The notes under the pieces were generated by a model. It had not been told where the DNA came from and did not search any database. It saw nothing but the letters and a program-made list of their open reading frames with translations. A stretch of 64,000 bases of DNA from NCBI RefSeq assembly GCF_016801865.2, contig NC_068938.1, positions 15,162,746-15,226,745 of the forward strand, read 5' to 3'. Every line of letters starts with the position of its first letter. Positions within the stretch are counted from its first letter, which is position 1. This DNA comes from Culex pipiens pallens. Lineage: Eukaryota > Arthropoda > Insecta > Diptera > Culicidae. Made by a program: the position numbers and the translations under genes. Below, piece by piece: positions 30,787-41,325 of the stretch.

Positions 30787-32598
30787 CATATCACAACCAA
30801 CGACAGTATAAAGCGAATTATGTTTGATTTAAACGTTGAAAAATGAGAACAAGAAGAAAATTTAGACTAAATATTTTTTTATTATTGGAAAAATAATAAA
30901 TTTGCACAATAAAGGTTTCCAGGCTGGAGGTCGCGATCGCAGAACAAACTGAGGCTGTAAAAACATAACGGACTCGAGCATGATACTGCTGCATGCCTCT
31001 TCTGGCTTGCCTTTTTGGTAGAATAGCGAGGGAGTCAAGGGCCAGGACAGGAAGAAGCCGAGCCGAAGAAAGATCTGAAATAAACCAGAAAGCTCGATTT
31101 TGCGAACGAAGAACAAACAGAAAGAGAGACCTTTCTCTGCACTAAGTTATACATCACAAAACCACAATCTCTGATGGGAAGGGGTTTCTCTCTCTTAAAA
31201 GAGGGGAAAGGAGGGGGGACTGCAGGAAGTTCACCACCTTTCAACCAAGCAATTGGCCACCAACTAGCGGGGTCCATTCGCGTCCCAGACCCCCCTTTTT
31301 GAGGGCATAGGTATATTGATTCTGATGGTGATTACACGCGGATTGCGATCTACCGCGTGCGTCCAGTAATGGGCTTTAACCCTCAACTGTCTATAATTGT
31401 CTATAAAAATGTTAAACGTAAATATTGATTTTTTTTCAAATTTGATCGCAACCAGAAATTTAACAAAATATTTCATTTTTTTTAAATTTTTAGAGCATCG
31501 CGAAATAGCTTCATAATTTTTCCAGTCAAGGGTTAAGAAGCGCACCAGAAAAAAAGCTGCATCATTGCCACATTCACCTTTCTCCGAGCGGGCGAGGGCA
31601 CACATCCGTAGGTTCAACCTCTTCTTTTGGAGATGATCAACGAGCGAGGAAGCGATCAATAAATTGGCCCGACGGGGAGGTGATCTACAGACTATCGCTA
31701 CGACGATCTATCTAACGCCAACTGTAAAAATCTCTTCTTTGGACAGCGAAACCAACAATAAGTAGCATCATGCAGTGGCGCGATAATGCTTACGAGATTG
31801 ATCGCATTCTTGGGCAGTTCTTGGGTTCTTTTGCTACTGGAATTACGAAAGGGGTAAATTTGTATGGTACAATCAAGAAATGTTCCGTAACGTCGTAAGA
31901 ATGTGCGTTGTTTTACCACCTTTGTGGTGTTCATGGCATGAATTTTGAGGCATGTTTAGGTTTACGCAAAACAAATTCTTTTTTTTTTTTTTTTTGACAA
32001 CAATAAAGGAAAACTAAAATAGGCTTCCATGAATAAAAAGAAAATGGTTTTATTTCAAGAACTTTAAATGAAATTTCATGTTTATGCATTGATTTTTGAG
32101 CTTATTTTGTATGTCAATGAATTTATTTAGCAGCGAATGACCAAGATGGTTAAAGCTGCCAGAAATAAATGAATTAATAAGAACAATGTTAAATGCTTTT
32201 TAAAACAATTAAAATTTCAAAAAGACCTGAATTATAAATTTTCTAAATTATGCGATAATGTAAAAAATGAGAATCTGAGTTAGATATCGATATTTTTTTA
32301 ATTAGTTGGCAGTAAAATTTATTTAAAAAACAGGAAAAAATATATTATAAAATTAAGGATTTTTCTTTTGAAAGGGTAAACAATAGATAATTATTTGAAA
32401 ATTGAGCTAAAATTTTTGAAACACAAAGTATCACAAGTTTACAGTTATGTAAATTCTATTCTTACCTTGGAAACACTAAATTTTTATGTATACACTACAC
32501 TAAATTCATGAAAATAGGTGATACTGCCAAAAATAGGCTAGATTTCTCGCTAGCTTTCAATAAATTTTAACACCTGAAGTTCTTAGATCGTTTTCAGT
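30787..32598. other. Intergenic region, GC-richer from 30900 to 31950
   Basis: The block 30900-31950 lacks recognisable repeat termini and has markedly higher GC than its surroundings, as expected of single-copy or regulatory DNA. Frames there (up to 131 codons) lack domain resemblance. From 31970 on the sequence is AT-rich and featureless. Confidence 0.35.
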
Positions 32599-33074
32599 TG
32601 GCCGTGCAAATATTTTTTGAAGTTTATGTCCCTCGACTCTGATCAAAGTCGAGGGGGAGGGGGAGGGGGGCAAAAAAAAGTTAAAAATTGAAATTACAGG
32701 CCACGATGTCAACATTTGAATAAAAAAAGTGTTTTAAAATGCATCATACACCTGTCCAGTTCTTTTGCAATCATTGATTTCCAAAATTTCTAAGTACTGA
32801 CGAAAATTTTATTTTTACGAGAAAAAAAAAAAAAGATTTTGCGGAGCTGTACATTGTAATTTCATAAAAGTTCAGAATATTTTTTAACGAGTCCAAACAT
32901 GTTAAATATGATTATCAATGCAGAAAAATGCATTTTAGATTGTTCTCAGTTGATTAGACTTCTAATTCCATTTAAATTTAGATATTTTTTTGCTCCCTGA
33001 TTTTTCGGACCAATTTTGAAGGGGGGAAGGGGGGGGGGGCGACATAAACTTTGAAAAATATTTGCAACGGCCTT
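32599..33074. mobile_element. MITE with about 35-bp inverted ends
   Basis: The left TTGGCCGTGCAAATATTTTT and right (reverse complement) AAGGCCGTTGCAAATATTTT continue in parallel through AAGTTTATGTC to G-rich runs at both inner edges (32640-32670 and 33020-33040). About 475 bp, non-coding. Confidence 0.65.
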
Positions 33075-33453
33075 AATAATTATTGAAAAAAAAATCAAAA
33101 AAATAATTAACAACTGATTATCGCAGAAATTTTAAACGAAACGAAACAAAAACTTTAAGTGAAATTTGCATGTGTGCTTCCAGTCCAAAACCCGCTGGCC
33201 TGCAGCCAAAATATGGGAAAGTATAAGGGGCACCCATAAATCCCGTGAAAAACATTTTGGCAATTTTAGACCCAATTTTTTCATTTGACTTTTTAATAAT
33301 TAAAGTTAAATTCTGAAAAAAATGCGTATTTTTTATATTTTGGGCATTAAAAATGTAATGATGGTGCAAAATCTAGTAAAGGGACATATTTTTAATTTTG
33401 AAAGAAATCTTAAATTTTGTCAATCAGAATTTAAAAAAATATATCCATTTCTC

Positions 33454-33600
33454 GAGTTTTTTTTTGAAAAGGTCCAATAAACAAAATTTTTATTTTTTGC
33501 TTTTTGGGTGTTTTTTAATACCCCTGACTCAAGGCGGTTTCAAAAACACCCAAAAAGCAAAAACTGGAAATTTGGTTTATGGGACCTTTAAAAAAAACTC
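33454..33600. mobile_element. Hairpin MITE, about 147 bp
   Basis: GAGTTTTTTTTTGAAAAGGTCC at the left is mirrored by GGGACCTTTAAAAAAAACTC at the right. An inner stem pairs GCTTTTTGGGTGTTTTT with AAAAACACCCAAAAAGC. The whole element folds on itself. Confidence 0.65.
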
Positions 33601-33967
33601 CAGATTTTAACCTTTTAAAAAATGAAAGTTAAAAAAAATTAAGAAGCTGCTTTATTTTGGTGTCATCTAGTATCCTTGGAAACGAACTTGATTTTCAATA
33701 AATGTGAATCGAATATTTCTTTAACTTTATTTTTTTAAAGGGTTAAAATGGAAAAAATAAACATTTTTATGAATGTTTCTATAGTGAAATTGTCTCAGGA
33801 ACACGAATATGATAAAATCACCAACAAAATTGATCTAAGGCAGCGGTTCTCAACCTTTTCTTGGCTAGGTACCCCTTTTCTGTTACTTGAGCTGCAGGTA
33901 CCCCTCGTGTTCATACATGAAATTTTTCGTTTGCATGAGTTTTTTTACATTCCAATTTTGAAAATGT

Positions 33968-34250
33968 ATGATGACGGACGAATTGTTTTTGAATTGAATT
34001 GAATTGAATTTATTCACTTTTTTTAAGGCAGGAAAAGCCACCACAGCAGTGGCTCCAAAAACCTACTTCTTTTTGTATACACATAATACAAAACATAAAT
34101 ACATGATTTTTTTTATTCGGGAGTTAAATTTTAAATTTTTGATGACGGACGAATTGTTTTTGAATTGAATTTATTTACTTTTTTTAAGGCAGGAAAAGCC
34201 ACGAAAGCAGTGGCACCAAAAACCTATTTCTTTTTGTAAACACATAATAC
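33968..34250 (-). mobile_element. Duplicated 3' end of a minus-strand LINE
   Basis: GATGACGGACGAATTGTTTT begins two copies 171 bp apart (33970 and 34141). On the minus strand each ends in a tail of AATTC units (AATAAATTCAATTCAATTC), preceded by GGCTTTTCCTGCC. The tail resembles that of the ORF1-only element at 41326. The second copy is interrupted by the LINE fragment at 34245. Confidence 0.5.
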
Positions 34251-34255
34251 ATGTT

Positions 34256-34519
34256 TTGTACCGGATCTTAAACAACGTCAACATTCATCACAATTGGGAG
34301 TTCGAAGCTGCTATCCACGACCACTACACCAGAGGATCAACTGATTTAAGGAGGACAGGATTTCGTACTGAACTAGGAAGAAGAAGATTCAAAATCCGAG
34401 GACCAACCCTATACAACGAACTTCCGGAAAACATTAAAGAAGCGCTCACAGTCAATGAATTCAAAAGAAAATTAACAATTTATACACGTGAAAATTTAAA
34501 CAACTTTATTGTACGTTAA
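34256..34519 (+). pseudogene. C-terminal fragment of a non-LTR retrotransposon ORF2
   Basis: The open frame of about 87 codons ends at TAA (34517-34519). It contains RRFKIRGPTLYNELPENIK followed by FKRKLTIY. This is the typical C-terminal signature of LINE reverse transcriptase polyproteins ('G...NLP..I+....FK..L'). The reverse transcriptase catalytic part is absent, so it is a 5'-truncated copy. The 3' UTR ends AATGAAATAAAGATTATTATT near 34712. Confidence 0.7.
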
Positions 34520-36128
34520 AACTAAGAGATGAATTGAATTAAAATAATAAAGTGTTACCAGCTACACAACACAACACACAACACAACACGACACAACAAA
34601 ACACAACACCCATAACATAACATAAAAACCCTTTAAAAGAACTAATGTTCACTAGGGGAATTGTGGAATGCAATATGAATTGAAAATGAAATAAAGATTA
34701 TTATTATTATTACAAACCATAAATACATGAGTAAAAGAAATATTTTGGAAACTGCCCAAATTATACATTTAAAAGATTTTTAAAATCTGTTTAAAAATTC
34801 AGATTTAAAAATGCAATTTAATTCAATAGTACTTTTTTCAAGTCATTATAAAAAAATCAATGCTATTGTATCTTTTTTCTTTTAATTCCCTAAGCAAAAC
34901 ATTTTGACCCAGGACGGTATAGAAATTCTAAGCAAATTCTAAGCACGAAAAGTGAAAATTTCAAATTTCAGACTAGGGATTCGTAATCGGGCTGTAGTGG
35001 ACGAATTTGGATGCTTCAAATTGCAAGAGGTGTTTTTTTGTCCTTAATCTGACCACCATAAAATTTTCCTCTGGGGGTTAAACCGGTTCCGGTACAATCC
35101 GGATTGTTTAACGTATTTGTTCCGAAACAGTATTTTTGGTCGAAAAATATCAGTAAAAAAGATGAAATCAACATTTTATAAAAATAGTTGTTTATAAACT
35201 AATGTTTGATAAGTTTAACTTAAAAACTAAATTTTAACCAATTTTTAATATAAACTTACTAAACAAAGATATCAGAAGTTCATAGTTGTCAAAAACTGGA
35301 TAGAGGTACTTGTATTTGACACAGAAACAGCATTTCATAAAAGAATTCAATTAAATCGATCAGATATTGCACTTTTACTAGTACGGACAATAATTTGACC
35401 TCTTTTTAAAACATTTTTAGTGAACTATTTTTGTAGTTTTCCAGAATATTTTTTTTTTCAAATCTATTGACAGGATCTTGAAGAGGACATTCTGCCGCGT
35501 CGATTGATGTATAAAACTTGGTACTTTAGTCGAATTTTATGTACTTGTACATCACAAAAAGTTTCCGTACGGGGATGGTACGGACAAATATTTGACTCAC
35601 TGTACATTTAAAAGATTATCAAAATCTGTTTTGATTTCAGATTAAAAAATGCTATTTAATTCAATAGTACTTTTTTTAATTATTATTATATTATATTTCA
35701 TCTCTAAAAATCGAATGGTTGAGAAAATTCTTTACTGCTTTTTTTTGAACATTTTTTTATCCATTCTTTTGTTGCTGAGTACAGGTCACGAAAAAATATA
35801 AGAAGAGTGTATTTTGTGTGACAATTTGAAGGAAAAGCCTTGATCTTTAAATTTAGAACTATATTCACTGTGTTGTTGTTTTCGTACCATTTGAAATGAG
35901 ATCCATAATTTCCAAGATATAACAATCACAAAAAAATCCTAGTTTTAATTTTATGCAAAACTATAGAGCTAAAAAAGTAGAAATCCAGCTGCATGTATCA
36001 GGGCGGTAAAATAAATGTTGCATTATTTTATGCAATTTTATGTAATTTTACACCCTGAAATATGTAGTATGGGAAACCTACTTGACCGAATTGTCAAGCA
36101 TATATATGCGTTTATCCTTTAGCTTTTC

Positions 36129-36240
36129 ATCGGTCTGATGGCCAAGTGGGCTAAGGCGCCAGTCCTTACTATTGTTGTTGGGTTGGGTTTGAATCTCGGC
36201 GGTTGCAACTAATTTTTTGTGTTTGCAAATATTGTACATG
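36129..36240 (+). mobile_element. tRNA-like SINE head
   Basis: GGTCTGATGGCCAAGTGGGC (A-box-like) is followed about 40 nt later by GGTTTGAATCT (B-box-like). The layout is that of a class II tRNA, but the arms do not pair fully. It lies inside the hAT element at 33841. Not called as a tRNA gene. Confidence 0.45.
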
Positions 36241-36879
36241 CAGTGTGTAGTATTATGTGTTTATTTTGACAAAGGTGATGTGCATGCTTTTGCATGCGAT
36301 TTTACCATCGGATTTTTTGCTGTGTAATATTTGAGCAAAGAAAGGTCGAATTTACAATATTCAAAATATGAAACATATTTTTTTTCAACATTTTGTATGT
36401 TTTAAATAAATGGCAGCTGGCAAAAAAAGCAAAGCAATCCACTTTAACGACCCCCGGGTCTTTTGTGGTCTCTGTTGCAAGTTTCTGCTCATTTCTAGAC
36501 GTCCGAAGGTTATGTGTGGTGAGTCACCCAGTGGCAGCAGGCACAATTTACAAATTTGAAACGAATATTTGTAGAAAAAAATATTCTAAAACCGTACACT
36601 TTATTTCAATTTCTTAAAATTTCTTAACAAGTGCAAATTATTTTTTTATCACTCAATATGTTTTGAACATTTTCTGATTGGTCAAAAACAATTCGCCCGT
36701 AATTCACTGCACTTTAAATATGGTATTATTTTTTTGCTTCAAATCTGTTTGTAATTTTTTTTCTCTCAAATATTATGTTTAAATGTCCATTAAGGGGTTT
36801 GTCTCCCGGTACCCCCTTAGAGTGCTCGTGGTACCCCTAGGGGTACATGTACCCCAAGTTGAGAACCGCTGATCTAAGG

Positions 36880-37520
36880 GGTCCTCCGAGCAAAAATTTA
36901 CAACCAAAAAATCACTAAAAGAAAAAGTGTCAATTTAATATGTTTAACTGGCTTACCCAAAGCGTTATTTTTTAATGCTATTTTTTCACTAAAATGGTTT
37001 TCACAATAGGTTTAACCAATTGGGATGCTTCACCCTGCATTTTGTTGCATTTTTAAGCCCCTTTAGATGCATTTTGAATTTTTAAATGTAGTTAAAGTTT
37101 GCCCAAGTTACAGCATTTTTAAAAAAATTGACGTTTTTAAACCATAAAACTTTGTCCCGATTTGCCCCACTTCCCGTTGGCCTAGAGTGCTCATATTTTG
37201 GCCAGATGCTAGTTTTATATGTACAAACAACTCCTAACGATTGGTGAGGTCGATGCGAGATGGGTATGCTATGCTCGTGGACTCGCTCTAAAATTTTGAA
37301 CCTCAATAAAACAAAATAGTAGAAAAAATAGAATCAAAAAAAAGTTTATTTTGCATGGCTGCGGAAGAGTTCTAAAAAAATATTTCCATTTGATAAATTT
37401 TTCATAAAAATTTTAAAGGTTTGTTTTTTTTTTAAACTATCGCAATTCTTACAAAAACTTACGTTGAGATCACTCTCAATCTTAACCATTTGTCGTCCAA
37501 TGCACTTAACATTATTCTTG
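36880..37520. other. Intergenic DNA with a decayed repeat
   Basis: 37140-37200 (TTTGTCCCGATTTGCCCCAC) resembles the GGGGCGAATCGGGAC ends seen at 18207 and is probably a relic of that element type. Nothing else can be supported. Confidence 0.35.
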
Positions 37521-37529
37521 AGCACATCT

Positions 37530-38278
37530 CTCAGTTCACTTCTTGAATTTAATCTCTGCCTTCATTCTCTTTATTTAATTTTACACATTCTCTCTTGAGC
37601 CACTCAGCTGGTAGCCACACCAGCACCAAGTCCGCGAATATATCTCGCGGAGAAAAGCCTTTCTTCGGACCATTCGCCGTGCAGACCTTGACCGAGCAGC
37701 ATCACAACCCGAAGACCCCAACAGGTTCGTCGCGCTCTAGGACGACCAAGTCTCTGGCGCACGTGACGTTAAGGGTTGTGTGTGTCATATCAATTTGGTG
37801 CAACTTTTTAATCTCAAGAGGCAAGAATTCTCAACCGGGCGCGTGATTGGCATTTGTGTGTGTTTGAAGTGAAGTGTGAAAACTTTCAACAGCAAGGTGT
37901 GTAAATCGCAAAAGAAAGAAGAAAATTGGCGTAGCGGATTAGCCGGTGCGCGCTAAGTAAGAACCAGAAATTGAAAAACAAATTGGATTAGCTGCGAAAG
38001 TGGTGCGAACAGACTCAGGAGAAAAGAAAAATAGATAAAAATATAAAGATATAGACGAGAAGAGCGCGGAGCGAGGAAAAATCAACAAATTCGCATCGTA
38101 AAAAGAGGCGCAACGTATCGCATTATCTGTGGACTGGACCTGGAACCCGGCCAAGACAACATACTTTAGTCTTATTGAGAACGTTGCGCGTGTTTTTTTT
38201 TCTGTTGTTCACTCTCCCGTGGTCGTTTTAAGCAAATTGCTTTATATTGATAGTGCTGCGCGGGTGCACAAAAGTAAG
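37530..38278 (+). other. Probable 5' untranslated exon(s) of a plus-strand gene
   Basis: This GC-richer block ends in an excellent splice donor, AAG/GTAAGT (38276-38284). TCTCAGTTCAC near 37528 fits the insect initiator. The interior has the look of a mosquito 5' UTR (purine-rich, GTGTGTGTTTGAAGTGAAGTG near 37855, several stops in all frames). No coding exon follows within the window, so the downstream intron would exceed 25 kb. The gene identity cannot be read here. It could also be a non-coding RNA exon. Confidence 0.45.
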
Positions 38279-38284
38279 GTAAGT

Positions 38285-39233
38285 GAGTTTGTTTTTTTTT
38301 CTCTCTCTTCCCGGGGGAGGAGGATACATTACATTTGATGATGTGCTATGCAATATAAATTGAATCGTGTCCCATAATAAACGAGCGGTCGGGAGATTGT
38401 GAGATTAATGGGTTGGGAATCGAATAAAAGTAAAGTGGTACACCAGCAGCGATCGTCGAGAATGGTAACGGGACGAAGAGACTTTGAACATGATATAAAA
38501 ATGTATAAAAAATGTGGAAAAATCATATAAAAAATATGATTTTTTTAAAGATAAAAAAATAAGTAGAAATCAACACAAAAACTGAAATTGATTGCTAATT
38601 TCGATTAACATTTCGTCCCTTAACTCTTGAGTTGAGATTGGAGAAAATCAAACATTATAAAAAAAGTTCATTTATTATTTTTTTCGAATATCTTAGTTAA
38701 AACGGTATTCATAATTTTCGGCTTTATTTTATTCAAATTGGTATATTTGAAGAAACATTAAAAGCATTGTGAACCTTTCTTCAAAAATGCCTTTCAATTT
38801 ATTAAAAAGAAAACAGGATTAAGCTTATTATTTTGAATTTCAAAAATAGTTTTTATTTTTGTTGTCTCAGAATTTTGAGAAAGTTTTAGATTTTTGAAGC
38901 TAATGATTGTAAGACAACCCTCATCGTGTTTAATGATTTTCTAATACAGTACCTTCCCGTTTTTGGCAATATGAGCTTCCTGATTTTCATGTTGCCAAAA
39001 TTAGAAAATTTTCGAATAGTGTATTTTTATGATAGAATAATTTTACAATTGTGTAGAAACAATCCATGAACAACGCAAACCCTTCAGGATGATGGGTGGA
39101 GATAAAAGACTATCCATAAATCACGTAATATATGAAATGAACAATTTTTAAATTAAATTATTTTTTTTTATATTATAAACACAGCGTGTTTTTCTCAAAA
39201 ATCTAACCTAACATTTCACTTTGTTATTTAAAG
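38285..39233. other. Putative intronic AT-rich sequence
   Basis: No repeats with clear ends and no coding sequence. If the donor at 38278 is real, this is the start of a long intron. Confidence 0.35.
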
Positions 39234-40183
39234 TAGGGGAGAGTGGGGAGACTTGATCCCCTTTTTTTGTATCGCACATAACTCTGTCAATTTCTCACAA
39301 AACTTTGAACTTTTTGCATGAATTAAAAGCTTAAACATTTAAGTATGTTTGGCTGATAAGGGTATTTCATCAGATAAACTCTTCGAATCATGCCAAGCGT
39401 TTTAAAAAAATATTTTAAACCGGCATTTTCAAAATGTTGGGGGTAATTTGATCCCCCTTTCAACATTTTTAAGAAATCTTAAGCAAAATGTTTCTTATTC
39501 ATCCAAACTGTTAATTTTCTATAAGTTACAGCAATTTCACATTAAACCTGTACGTTTGTGTTCAAAATATAACAAGTTTAGCATGCAAAATATTTAAAAA
39601 CTTAAAATTTTCTTTTTTAGACCAAAATTGAGCATGTTTACAAAAGCTGGTAATTTTTGTTTACAAAACTTTTGAAAAATGGTTCCCACTGCAGTAAGTT
39701 ATGTACAACTATACTAATGGAAACGATGTAAGAAAACCCAGCCCAATTATTTAATCTTGAGGCTGATTCCAGTGACTGTAAAAATGCAGGGATCAAGTCT
39801 CCCTAAACGCACTTTTTTAAACAATTGATTGTAAAAATAGTATGACGATAAATTTAACGTCAAATGCGTAAGGGTTTTGGAGTTGATATGTTTATCAAAC
39901 AATTCATGTATAAAAAATATTTTTTTGAATAATTTTTGAGTGTTTTCTATACTTATCAAAACAAAGAAAAAAGATCTCTTGGAAGTTTTTTGCAGCACTT
40001 TTTAGAAATATGTGTGTAACTCAATCTAAACATTTTTTAATTTTTTTCTTTGTTTTCTACAATGAGTTTTAGTCAATTTCGCACAACTTTCTAGAACAAA
40101 GCTAATTGTTTTACCCACATGCTGACGAGATACAGGCTTGGGATCAAGTGTCCCCGGGGATCAAGTCTTCCCACTCTCCCTTA
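39234..40183. mobile_element. TIR element with GGGATCAAGTCTCC-type ends, 950 bp
   Basis: The left TAGGGGAGAGTGGGGAGACT and right (reverse complement) TAAGGGAGAGTGGGAAGACT are inverted repeats, likely with a TA target. The motif GACTTGATCCCC is repeated near both ends in both orientations (39249, 39447, 39790, 40140, 40158). There is no transposase. Confidence 0.72.
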
Positions 40184-40308
40184 ATGACAAAGAATCTATA
40201 AAAAAATGAACACGGAATTTTTTTTTTTATTTGACTTTTAATTACTAAAAGTTGGTATCCAAAAATCGGCATTTTACTACTATAGAAATTTGTTGATATG
40301 TGTTTAGG

Positions 40309-40510
40309 TAGCGTAAACTGGGGTGACTTTGATAGCCCGGGATGACTTTGATAGGTTTTTCAAATGCCCGTCAAATTAATATCTTAATAGCTTATTATCG
40401 AACATATATGCAACAATGTAACTGTTACATTAGATGTATCAAAATTAGTGGCCAAATCAAATTTCTATCAATGTCACCCCGGGCTATCAAAGTCACCCCA
40501 GTTTACGGTA
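40309..40510. mobile_element. MITE with GGGGTGACTTTGATAG ends, 200 bp
   Basis: The left TAGCGTAAACTGGGGTGACT and right (reverse complement) TACCGTAAACTGGGGTGACT are near-perfect inverted ends. The motif GATGACTTTGATAG follows as a second direct copy. It is a short relative of the 54293-55337 element. Confidence 0.78.
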
Positions 40511-41313
40511 CCAAAGATATTTTTTTTAAATCGATTTTTGGAAAAAAACGAAAATATTGTCAAATTTCTAAAATAATTTACCATTTTTTGAAAAAGTGCA
40601 TCGTTTTAAAGGTATAAGCACCATTATGACGTGCAGGTATACAATCTATTAAAATAAAAAATTGTGAAATTATCTGCTTTTTTCAATAAATTTTTTTCGA
40701 CGTCTTAGAATCAACAGTAACTTTTTGTAAGGGCAAAAAAGCATATTTGGGACATTATAAAATGCTGGGCATGATTTTTATATTTTTGAATATATTTTGG
40801 AAAGGGTTCAGTTTATCGAATTTTCGATTGAAAGTTTGATGTGGCATCTAAAAATGATTATTGAACTTTGGTTGACAATATTTGCAATTTTTTCCAAAAA
40901 TCTTTTTTTTCAAAAATTCATAAACTTTAGGACCAGATTTTGTACCATTCTTAATTCTAGCGCAAAATATGCCTGTTAGTACCCTATAAAATATCTAAAA
41001 AATTCGAAAATAAAAAAAAAGAAATTGGGGATGCATATTATATAAACTGAATGAAGCCTTGAATGGAAAAAATAATGATGCAAAATGGCTCCTTTTGACA
41101 TAGGGACAAAGTTTCATTCACATAAAAAATACATAATTTAAAATCTCGAAAAAAATAACATAACTTTTATCTCCAAATTTGACTTTGAAAGCCCTTTCGA
41201 TCTTTTAAGTTTTTGATCTGTTTCAAGAGACGATTTTGACGAACGATTTCAATAAAAAAAATTAAAATAATTTAGATGTAAAACTGCGAAAAATGCAACA
41301 ATGCGATATTTAG
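40511..41313. other. AT-rich spacer
   Basis: No supported gene, terminal repeat or array. Frames are short and low in complexity. Confidence 0.35.
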
Positions 41314-41325
41314 GCAAATATTTAA

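Larger units (their letters stand above)
33841..36871. mobile_element. hAT element with CAGCGGTTCTCAACC ends, 3.0 kb
   Basis: The termini CAGCGGTTCTCAACC and (reverse complement) CAGCGGTTCTCAACTTGG are flanked by a perfect 8-bp duplication ATCTAAGG (33833-33840, 36872-36879). GGTACCCC/GGGGTACC motifs follow at both ends. The ends match the widespread Charlie-type hAT consensus. There is no transposase; the interior hosts LINE fragments (33968-34712) and a tRNA-like SINE head. Confidence 0.87.
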
